Part shown: positions 1 to 5,367 of the stretch, piece after piece
Layout: each line of letters opens with the position of its first letter
Position numbering within the stretch: the first letter of the stretch is position 1
Source of the DNA: JAWOHX01 sp046484975
Lineage (GTDB): Bacteria > Bacillota > Clostridia > DUPQ01
Assembly (NCBI GenBank): GCA_046484975.1
Contig: JAWOHX010000106.1
Span: 1-6,860 of the forward strand
Reading direction: 5' to 3'
DNA length: 6,860 nucleotides
Program-made: the position numbers and the translations under genes
Notes under the pieces: model-generated
The model's database searches: none
What the model was told of the DNA's origin: nothing
What the model saw: the letters and a program-made list of their open reading frames with translations, nothing else

Positions 1-1
1 A

Positions 2-1168
2 TGGACTCCTGTGATGGAACAGAACGGGGCTTGTACCATGAAGGTGACAGCATATGATGTGAGCGGGCAAGCCTATGAAAGCCCTCCATTGAATGTCACA
101 GTGACAATGGATAGAAAACTGGCCCTGGCAGGAGTTTCCCCCGGAATGACAGTATCCAGGAAGGTGTCGCTGATTGCTTCCAGAAACTTTGATGTCAATG
201 AGACAACATACATCATGAGGGACGTTCCATCGGGAAACGAAACCGTCCTATCCAAGCAACCATGGGGCAACTATGAATGGTTCCCAGGGCCGGAGCAGTC
301 CGGCGAAAAAGAATTGTTTGTCAGGGTGATCAATACATATGGCGCCATGTACCAAAGCAGCCCGGTGAAGGTCACAGTGGACGGGAGCCCGAAGCTTATA
401 CTGCAGGGAGTAGGACCAAACCAGGTGGTCACTGGACAGCCAAAGCTCACGGTGAGCGGGAATGTGTCTATGGACAGTGTCAGCTATATCCTCACAAACT
501 CGGCCACAGGAGCAAAAAGGACCCTGGCATCAAATCTGGGCATGACCGACACCTATACCTACACTCCGCAACAAGGGGATGCGGGTAAGGTTTCCATCAT
601 GGCGGAAGGGACCTACCAGGGAAGGAAGATATCCAGCGGAAGCATTGCCTTCACCGTTTATCTCGGCAAAATCTACGGACCTCAGGCCATCATTCAAAAA
701 GACCTGTATCTGGACTTCGCAGCTGGCATGGCAAAAACTTCCTGGGAGCAGACAGGGATGTCCGCGGCCTTGCAGACAGCCCAGGCCATATTGGAGACAG
801 GCTGGGGACAAGGCGTGCCTGTTGACAAATACAGCGGGCAGCTTTCCTACAATCTGTTCGGGATCAAAGGCAAGGGCACAAATGGTTCCGTGATTTCCAA
901 CACATGGGAAGTGTACAACGGCATCACTTACCATATAGATGATGAGTTTAGGGCCTACTGGAACGTGCAGGAAAGCTGGGATGACCACAAGAGCCTGTTG
1001 CTGAATGCATCCCGGTACCAACCTTTCCGGGATGTCATGTACAGCAGTACCCTTGGTGCATGGGCCATTAAGCGGTCGGGCTATGCCACAGACCCCCTGT
1101 ATCCAACCAAGTTGATGAGGATCATCAGGCAGTATGGCCTGGAAGAGCTGGACAGGACGGGCATATAG
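2..1168 (+). CDS. Secreted cell-wall glucosaminidase with tandem Ig-like repeats (5' end missing)
   Basis: This is the C-terminal part of a peptidoglycan hydrolase; the frame is open to the window edge, so the true start and any signal peptide lie upstream. Residues are numbered from the codon at 11. About 92-residue beta-rich modules occur at roughly 37-126 and 129-218, each opening with L-x-L-x-G-V-x-P and ending P-x-KVTV-like. The end of an earlier module fills the left edge: W-x-P-x2-E-Q-x-G there recurs 92 residues later, which proves the frame continues upstream. From about 225 to 385 comes a glucosaminidase (FlgJ/LytG/LytD-like) domain with AILETGWG and catalytic Glu262 (794-796), then YNLFGIKG, SWDDH and a YATDPLYPTKL-type end. 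The family cleaves the beta-1,4 GlcNAc-MurNAc bond outside the cell. The Ig-like modules probably act as spacers or wall binders (inference). The domain assignment is strong; the physiological role (autolysin or daughter-cell separation) is unknown. Confidence 0.9.
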   Translation, partial: WTPVMEQNGACTMKVTAYDVSGQAYESPPLNVTVTMDRKLALAGVSPGMTVSRKVSLIASRNFDVNETTYIMRDVPSGNETVLSKQPWGNYEWFPGPEQSGEKELFVRVINTYGAMYQSSPVKVTVDGSPKLILQGVGPNQVVTGQPKLTVSGNVSMDSVSYILTNSATGAKRTLASNLGMTDTYTYTPQQGDAGKVSIMAEGTYQGRKISSGSIAFTVYLGKIYGPQAIIQKDLYLDFAAGMAKTSWEQTGMSAALQTAQAILETGWGQGVPVDKYSGQLSYNLFGIKGKGTNGSVISNTWEVYNGITYHIDDEFRAYWNVQESWDDHKSLLLNASRYQPFRDVMYSSTLGAWAIKRSGYATDPLYPTKLMRIIRQYGLEELDRTGI

Positions 1169-1184
1169 GAATGTCATGAAGAGT

Positions 1185-1193
1185 GGAAAAGGG
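1185..1193 (+). promoter_or_regulatory. Ribosome binding site deciding the SDR start
   Basis: The purine run GGAAAAGGG lies 7 nt before the ATG at 1201. An in-frame GTG at 1183 would give six extra residues, but it sits at the edge of this run with no Shine-Dalgarno of its own. The ATG also puts the TGGANGIG motif at the usual distance from an SDR N-terminus. Confidence 0.6.
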
Positions 1194-1200
1194 TCATAAT

Positions 1201-1926
1201 ATGGATTACAGCGGCAAAACCGTCATCATCACAGGTGGAGCCAACGGCATTGGCAGATGCATGGCGGAGAGTTTCGGTTCAGCAGGCGCCAGGGTGTCTG
1301 TGATTGACAAAGAAAACAAAGCGCCGGATTGCGACTTGTTTTATCAGGGGGACATCACGGAGGAGAAAACCCTGGAAGCCTTCAAAACCCTGGTGGTGGA
1401 GCGTTATGGAACAATCGACGTACTGGTGAACAATGCCTGCGTTTCCAGAAAAGGGATCCTATCGGGATGCGGATATGAGGATTTTCTGTATGTGCTGAAG
1501 ACAGGGGCAGTGGCCCCATATATGCTCACCATGCTTTTTTTGCCGTATTTCAATGAGGGGGGCTCAGTTTTGAACATTTCCTCCACCAGGGCGTTTATGT
1601 CCCAGGCGGACACGGAAAGCTATTCTGCGGCAAAAGGAGCCATCTCTGCCCTGACCCATGCCATGGCGGTGAGCCTGGCCGGCCGGGTACGGGTGAACGC
1701 CATTGCTCCAGGATGGATTGATACAACAAACCAACCATCCGGCCTCTCGGACAAAAGACAGCATCCGGTCAAACGGATCGGGACGCCGGAAGACATTGCG
1801 AAGATGGCCATGTTCCTGTGCAGCGGGGACTGCGGCTTCATCACCGGGCAAAGCATCGTCATCGACGGGGGAATGAGCAGACTGATGGTCTACCATGAAG
1901 ATGCCGGTTGGACATACCAGGAATAG
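1201..1926 (+). CDS. Short-chain dehydrogenase/reductase (SDR), substrate unknown
   Basis: A 241-residue classical SDR, normal length for the family and probably cytosolic. In order: the Rossmann nucleotide motif TGGANGIG (11-18); Asp36 at the end of strand beta-2, which favours NAD(H) over NADP(H); Asp51 (adenine pocket); N-N-A-C at 77-80 in place of the usual NNAG; catalytic Ser128; YSAAK with Tyr141 and Lys145; the PG motif at 170-171; and a C-terminal FITGQ-IDGG signature. The alpha-4 Asn of the catalytic tetrad appears to be Gly102 (TGAVAPYML). The gene starts 32 bp after the glucosaminidase gene with no terminator between, so it may be co-transcribed with it. It is convergent with the tagaturonate epimerase gene. 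SDRs act on many sugars, polyols, sugar acids and acyl substrates. A fructuronate or other sugar-acid reductase role is suggested only by that neighbour; the family call is secure, the substrate is not. Confidence 0.9.
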   Translation: MDYSGKTVIITGGANGIGRCMAESFGSAGARVSVIDKENKAPDCDLFYQGDITEEKTLEAFKTLVVERYGTIDVLVNNACVSRKGILSGCGYEDFLYVLKTGAVAPYMLTMLFLPYFNEGGSVLNISSTRAFMSQADTESYSAAKGAISALTHAMAVSLAGRVRVNAIAPGWIDTTNQPSGLSDKRQHPVKRIGTPEDIAKMAMFLCSGDCGFITGQSIVIDGGMSRLMVYHEDAGWTYQE

Positions 1927-1930
1927 TCTC

Positions 1931-3475
1931 TCAGAAAACAGGCCTCACACCCAGCGCATCGAGATGTTTCCCGATGTGTTTTTTTAAGGCGTCCCCATAT
2001 TCTTTTTCATATTCGTGCAGAGTCTTGTAAATGGTGTCCCTGAATACAGGCAGGCCGCTTTGATCCTCTTCCGACAACAAAAGACCGTAGGTGATGTGCA
2101 TCAGCTGCCGGGAATCCTCCATATCCATGAGACCGGGCAGGTCATTGTCATGCATCCTGCCGATATCGGGAATCCTTGTAACATCGGCAGTGACCTGATA
2201 ATGTTTCTTTGCTTGCTCCAGGCGGGACAGGGAGAAAGCATGCATCTGCCGATACAGGGATGGATTTTTCATGGCGATGACCCGCACGGCCTCAAGCCAG
2301 TTGGTGCCGGCGGTCTTTAAGTGATATCTTCCCCCGGTTGTTTTCCCGATGACAGGAAATACGCTGAATTTGTCGCTGCCGGAATGGATGCTCAACTTGT
2401 ACCCGAAATGCTGTGCAATTTCCGAGTGCGTGGAGAACTCCTTTTCAAACTGATCCCGGTCCCCCCTGTAATCGATGCCTTTCTGGAACTGACCGCAGAA
2501 CCGGGGTGCGAGGCTTGTGAGGGTAACGCCTCCGGCCATAAGCTCTGAGGCCACGAACCAATGGGCTTCGGGTGAGGTGGGGACAAGGGTCTCGTCGATG
2601 GACAACTCAAAATCAACAAGCGCCCTTCTAGCCTCAATCATATCCTTGAACAGACTGATGGCGTGCTCCACGGCATGGTGATAGGTGACAGCCAGCCTGT
2701 GGAAAGTTGCAGGGTCATAGGAGATTTCTGTTTGTTCGGAAACCCGGAAAATCCGCCCCAGGTAGGAATGTTCAAGACGACGCCTTTCTTCCGGGTCCAG
2801 CCGCAGGTAAGCTTGCTTTGCCTTCTCCGGTGGAAGGGCTAAAGCCGTATTGTCGATATGCTCTGAACAGTCCAGGGTAATCATCGTGAAACCTGCGTCC
2901 AGCGCCATGCGTATTTCCTCCCTGCTTTTCAGGTGATCCCCGTCTGCACCGTAACCAGAAGTGTAATCCTCCTGGAACACAGCCCAGGAAGCGGCGGATA
3001 ATACATCATCATATGTTCGTCCCGTCAAATGGAGTTCCCGGATGGATTGCTGGGCCAGGACAGGGAATATGGGCAAATTCCTCACCGAGTTGATGTGTCC
3101 GGGAGAGGCTAGCCCCAATCTGTCCCCAAGCCCGATGGTGATATTTCTGCCCTGATGGCTGGAAGGCCTGGTGAAAGGAAACAGTTCCCTGATGACTGCT
3201 GCATTGGTGGGGTCCATGTCGCAGATCCTGGCTTTTTCCCCATGAATAACGGCTTCCTGCCCATGAAGCAGACGGTATCCGGAGCTTTCCCCGAAGGCTA
3301 TCAGAATTTTCCCGCTTTGTTCCCTGGCAATGAAATAGCAAGTGCCGGAATCCACATGGACGGACCGGTGATATACCCCATAAAGCATCGGATTTTCCCT
3401 TGCGAGTGTCCTGAGGCCTTGTTCATCCAATCCTTTGGATAGACCATCCCTCATGAAGCATTTCCAGCCCTTCAT
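1931..3475 (-). CDS. uxaE: Tagaturonate/fructuronate epimerase (UxaE family)
   Basis: A 514-residue cytosolic enzyme that I recognise as the UxaE family described from Thermotoga maritima, which epimerises D-tagaturonate to D-fructuronate and so feeds galacturonate carbon into the glucuronate branch (mannonate, then KDG). Signatures seen: GLGDRLGLASPGH at 115-127; TLDCSEHID near 200-208; ELSIDETLVPTSPEAH at 290-305; TSLAPRFCGQF at 320-330; KLSIHSGSDKFS at 360-371 with TGGRYHLKTAG at 380-390. The last blocks, rich in Asp, Glu and His, are the likely metal and substrate site (inference). Length is slightly above the roughly 480-500 usual for the family. The ATG at 3475 has AAGGGA 9 nt upstream, and an in-frame stop lies three codons before it. 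The gene is monocistronic in the window, convergent with the SDR (4 bp gap) and divergent from mutY. No uxaC, uxuA, uxuB or kdgK lies nearby. A related hexulose or hexuronate C4-epimerase specificity is the main alternative. Confidence 0.88.
   Translation of the reverse strand: MKGWKCFMRDGLSKGLDEQGLRTLARENPMLYGVYHRSVHVDSGTCYFIAREQSGKILIAFGESSGYRLLHGQEAVIHGEKARICDMDPTNAAVIRELFPFTRPSSHQGRNITIGLGDRLGLASPGHINSVRNLPIFPVLAQQSIRELHLTGRTYDDVLSAASWAVFQEDYTSGYGADGDHLKSREEIRMALDAGFTMITLDCSEHIDNTALALPPEKAKQAYLRLDPEERRRLEHSYLGRIFRVSEQTEISYDPATFHRLAVTYHHAVEHAISLFKDMIEARRALVDFELSIDETLVPTSPEAHWFVASELMAGGVTLTSLAPRFCGQFQKGIDYRGDRDQFEKEFSTHSEIAQHFGYKLSIHSGSDKFSVFPVIGKTTGGRYHLKTAGTNWLEAVRVIAMKNPSLYRQMHAFSLSRLEQAKKHYQVTADVTRIPDIGRMHDNDLPGLMDMEDSRQLMHITYGLLLSEEDQSGLPVFRDTIYKTLHEYEKEYGDALKKHIGKHLDALGVRPVF
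1953..1985 (+). terminator. Intrinsic terminator for the SDR transcript, inside the uxaE coding end
   Basis: On the plus strand CGCATCG (1955-1961) pairs with CGATGTG (1972-1978) around a 10-nt loop, with one G-T wobble. Two further pairs (A-T and G-T) are possible outside, at 1953-1954 and 1979-1980. Seven Ts follow at 1979-1985. It lies 27 nt after the SDR stop. The same bases encode the C-terminal KKHIGKHLDAL stretch of UxaE on the other strand. Confidence 0.65.
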
Positions 3476-3514
3476 CCCATTTCATCCCTTCGCACAATCT
3501 TCTTCATATATTCT

Positions 3515-3520
3515 ATCATA
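3515..3520 (-). promoter_or_regulatory. Candidate -10 box of uxaE
   Basis: TATGAT on the minus strand matches the -10 consensus at five of six positions, 39 bp before the ATG, giving a leader of about 30 nt. No good -35 is seen at 16-18 bp spacing; that place is taken by the right half of the inverted repeat at 3532-3553. This could mean a regulated, activator-dependent promoter, or that the true promoter is elsewhere. An overlapping TAGAAT, 4 bp nearer the gene, is an alternative. Confidence 0.35.
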
Positions 3521-3531
3521 GAAACCCAGAC

Positions 3532-3553
3532 CCCGGATTCCTGCCTTTCCGGG
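3532..3553. repeat. Inverted repeat CCCGGA-N10-TCCGGG, candidate operator
   Basis: CCCGGA (3532-3537) and TCCGGG (3548-3553) are perfect 6-bp reverse complements with a 10-bp spacer, so half-site centres are 16 bp apart (about 1.5 helical turns). It sits in the uxaE/mutY divergent region, just upstream of the candidate uxaE -10. No T-run follows on either strand, so it is not an intrinsic terminator. A second, smaller dyad, CCTG-N7-CAGG, lies at 3558-3572. An operator role is inference. Confidence 0.3.
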
Positions 3554-3561
3554 AAAACCTG

Positions 3562-3591
3562 TTCAAATCAGGCATGACTTTCTGGTACAAT
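3562..3591 (+). promoter_or_regulatory. Candidate mutY promoter with extended -10
   Basis: TTCAAA (3562-3567, four of six matches to the -35 consensus) lies 18 bp before TACAAT (3586-3591, five of six matches to the -10). TGG directly precedes the -10, giving an extended TGn element. Transcription would start near 3598, immediately before the ATG at 3599, so the message would have essentially no leader. Confidence 0.5.
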
Positions 3592-3598
3592 GGTACAG

Positions 3599-4654
3599 AT
3601 GAATACTGAGACAAGAAAAAGACTGCCTGATATCCTGTTGGCCTGGTATGACCAAACAGCCAGGGTGTTGCCATGGAGAGATGACCCCACCCCCTATCGG
3701 GTGTGGGTATCTGAGATCATGCTCCAGCAAACCCGGGTGGATGCAGTCATGCCATATTATGAGAATTTCATGAGCCATGTCCCCACATTGAGGGACCTGG
3801 CGGAGATTCCCCTGGAAAAACTCCTGAAGCTCTGGGAGGGACTGGGGTATTACAGCAGGGCGGAAAACCTGAAGAAGGCAGCCATGCGGATCATGGAGGA
3901 ACATGAGGGGGAACTGCCTGTCCGCTATGAAGACTGGATCCGCCTTCCGGGGATCGGGCCATATACCGCAGGCGCCATCGCGTCCATTGCCTGCGGGCAG
4001 AAAACCACTGCGGTGGACGGGAATGTCCTCCGGGTGTTTTCCCGGTTGACCGCAGATGTCCGTGACATTACCGATGCCGGTACAAGAAAGGATATAGGGA
4101 GGCTGGTGGCCTTAAGCCTTCCGGACACACGGACCGGAGACTATAACCAGGCGTTGATGGAGCTGGGGGCGACCGTCTGTCTTCCCAGTGGAGCCCCAAG
4201 GTGCAGCATCTGTCCTGTTTCTTCCCTATGTGAGGCCTTTCACCAGGGAAATATGCAAAGTTATCCGGTAAAACCCGCAAAGAAAAAACGTATCATCCAA
4301 AAAAAAACGGTCCTGATCATCGAATGCGAGGGGAAGTTCGCATTGCGTCAGAGACCAGTCGGCGGTTTGCTTCCGGGCCTTTGGGAATTCCCTGTTCTTG
4401 AGGGATGTTTGTCGGTCCGGGAGTGCCGGGATATGCTCCGGGAACAAGGAACGGAGATTCAGGGGATATTGCCCCTTGACGGGGCCAGACATGTCTTCAC
4501 TCATTTGGAATGGCACATGACTGCCTACCATATCCTGGTGAAGGAGCAGTATGGCCCCAGGGACTGGATCTGGGCAAGCCGGGAGCAAATCCGGGACGAC
4601 CATGCAATCGCCTCTGCATTGAAGACATACACCGGGCATGTGGTTGCCCGATGA
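3599..4654 (+). CDS. mutY: Adenine DNA glycosylase MutY (A:8-oxoguanine repair)
   Basis: A 351-residue base-excision repair enzyme that removes adenine mispaired with 8-oxoguanine. From the ATG at 3599: an N-terminal WYDQTARVLPWR block; catalytic Glu39 in SEIMLQQTRV; the helix-hairpin-helix LPGIGPYTAG from residue 116; catalytic Asp140 in AVDGNVLRV; a [4Fe-4S] set Cys194-x7-Cys202-x2-Cys205-x5-Cys211; and a C-terminal NUDIX-like 8-oxoG recognition domain from about 225, whose FTH at 300-302 matches the FSH loop. The first Cys gap is 7 residues rather than the 6 of E. coli MutY; I believe clostridial MutYs commonly share this. An ATG at 3590, nine bases earlier, is the only other in-frame start before a stop at 3575. 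It overlaps the candidate -10, so 3599 is preferred. Neither start has a Shine-Dalgarno. The stop overlaps an in-frame ATG of the next gene. Confidence 0.95.
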   Translation: MNTETRKRLPDILLAWYDQTARVLPWRDDPTPYRVWVSEIMLQQTRVDAVMPYYENFMSHVPTLRDLAEIPLEKLLKLWEGLGYYSRAENLKKAAMRIMEEHEGELPVRYEDWIRLPGIGPYTAGAIASIACGQKTTAVDGNVLRVFSRLTADVRDITDAGTRKDIGRLVALSLPDTRTGDYNQALMELGATVCLPSGAPRCSICPVSSLCEAFHQGNMQSYPVKPAKKKRIIQKKTVLIIECEGKFALRQRPVGGLLPGLWEFPVLEGCLSVRECRDMLREQGTEIQGILPLDGARHVFTHLEWHMTAYHILVKEQYGPRDWIWASREQIRDDHAIASALKTYTGHVVAR

Positions 4655-4668
4655 ACCATACTGACGAC

Positions 4669-4675
4669 AAGGAGG
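4669..4675 (+). promoter_or_regulatory. Strong ribosome binding site for the hemolysin III gene
   Basis: AAGGAGG ends 5 nt before a TTG at 4681. The alternative ATG at 4651 has no Shine-Dalgarno in front. This site is the main reason for choosing the TTG start. Confidence 0.6.
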
Positions 4676-4680
4676 ATCCA

Positions 4681-5337
4681 TTGGGTTCGGAAGAAAAACA
4701 AAGAATCCTGGAAGAAAGATTGAACGTGCTGACCCATGGGATTGGTGTGGTTCTTTCCATTGTGGCGCTCATTTTCCTGGTGTCTTTCTCACTTCTTAAC
4801 GGAGGATATAAGAGCTTGGCGGGGTCCGTTGTTTTTGGCATTTCCCTGGTCACGCTGTATATGGCTTCCTCCCTGTATCATTCCTGCAAGAAACCAAAGG
4901 CAAAGGAAACATTTCAGATCATTGACCACTCGGCTATTTATGTGCTGATTGCCGGGAGCTACACCCCGTATGCCCTGCTCGTGCTGGAAGGCAGGACGGG
5001 ATGGGCCCTGTTGGGGATTGTCTGGGGACTGGCCATCCTCGGGATCCTGTTCAAATCCTTTTTTGTAGAGAAAATGAAAATCCTCTCCACATTGGCTTAT
5101 GTATTCATGGGATGGATTGCCATCTTTGTCTACAGACAGTTGGCAGAGTCATTGCCTCTGCCCGGGATGGTTCTGTTGTTTGCAGGAGGCATCTCCTACA
5201 CATTGGGAGCCATATTTTTTGGCATCCGGAGAATGCCCCTGAACCATGCGGTTTTTCATCTTTTTGTCCTCGGGGGAAGCATCTGTCATTTTTTGTCCAT
5301 CTACTTGTATGTGCTGCCGTTGGGCATCGGACGATGA
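4681..5337 (+). CDS. Hemolysin III family membrane protein (HlyIII/PAQR-like)
   Basis: A 218-residue integral membrane protein, normal family size, with about seven hydrophobic segments (roughly 21-38, 47-64, 84-102, 107-124, 134-150, 161-181, 190-212). The likely metal site shared with PAQR receptors is intact: S-x3-H (Ser63, His67 in SSLYH), Asp82 in IIDHSAIYVLIAGSYTPY, and H-x3-H (His189, His193 in NHAVFH). Bacterial members are called hemolysin III, but their true activity is unclear; a ceramidase-like lipid hydrolase or a role in membrane homeostasis has been proposed for the superfamily. The chosen start is TTG with a perfect Shine-Dalgarno, giving MGSEEKQRILEERLNVLTHG, a typical family N-terminus. 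An in-frame ATG at 4651, overlapping the mutY stop as ATGA, would add ten mostly polar residues and imply translational coupling. It is probably co-transcribed with mutY. Confidence 0.88.
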   Translation: MGSEEKQRILEERLNVLTHGIGVVLSIVALIFLVSFSLLNGGYKSLAGSVVFGISLVTLYMASSLYHSCKKPKAKETFQIIDHSAIYVLIAGSYTPYALLVLEGRTGWALLGIVWGLAILGILFKSFFVEKMKILSTLAYVFMGWIAIFVYRQLAESLPLPGMVLLFAGGISYTLGAIFFGIRRMPLNHAVFHLFVLGGSICHFLSIYLYVLPLGIGR

Positions 5338-5343
5338 TATAAT
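5335..5343 (+). promoter_or_regulatory. Candidate xylA promoter (extended -10)
   Basis: TGATATAAT contains a perfect TATAAT (5338-5343) preceded by TGA, which is at once the TG of an extended -10 and the stop codon of the hemolysin III gene. No recognisable -35 lies 16-18 bp upstream. Transcription would start around 5349-5350, giving a leader of about 18 nt that is mostly Shine-Dalgarno. I see no operator dyad in this short gap. Confidence 0.5.
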
Positions 5344-5367
5344 TGGAATGCAGACAGGAGGAGAAGC

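Noticed and set aside
530..1177. A 215-codon minus-strand frame opposite the glucosaminidase domain
   Set aside because: It is a shadow of the plus-strand gene; no recognisable motif and no start signals.
1530..1545. T-run (ctttttttgcc) inside the SDR gene as an internal terminator or slippage site
   Set aside because: No hairpin precedes it, and the reading frame continues normally through conserved SDR motifs.
1875..1900. Inverted repeat ATGGT-N2-ACCAT near the SDR 3' end as a uxaE terminator
   Set aside because: The 2-nt loop is too small, the stem is only 5 bp, and no T-run follows on the minus strand.
4178..4231. Extra residue in the first Fe-S loop of MutY as a possible defect
   Set aside because: All four cysteines are present and the later spacing is standard; a C-x7-C first gap is, to my knowledge, common in clostridial MutY proteins.
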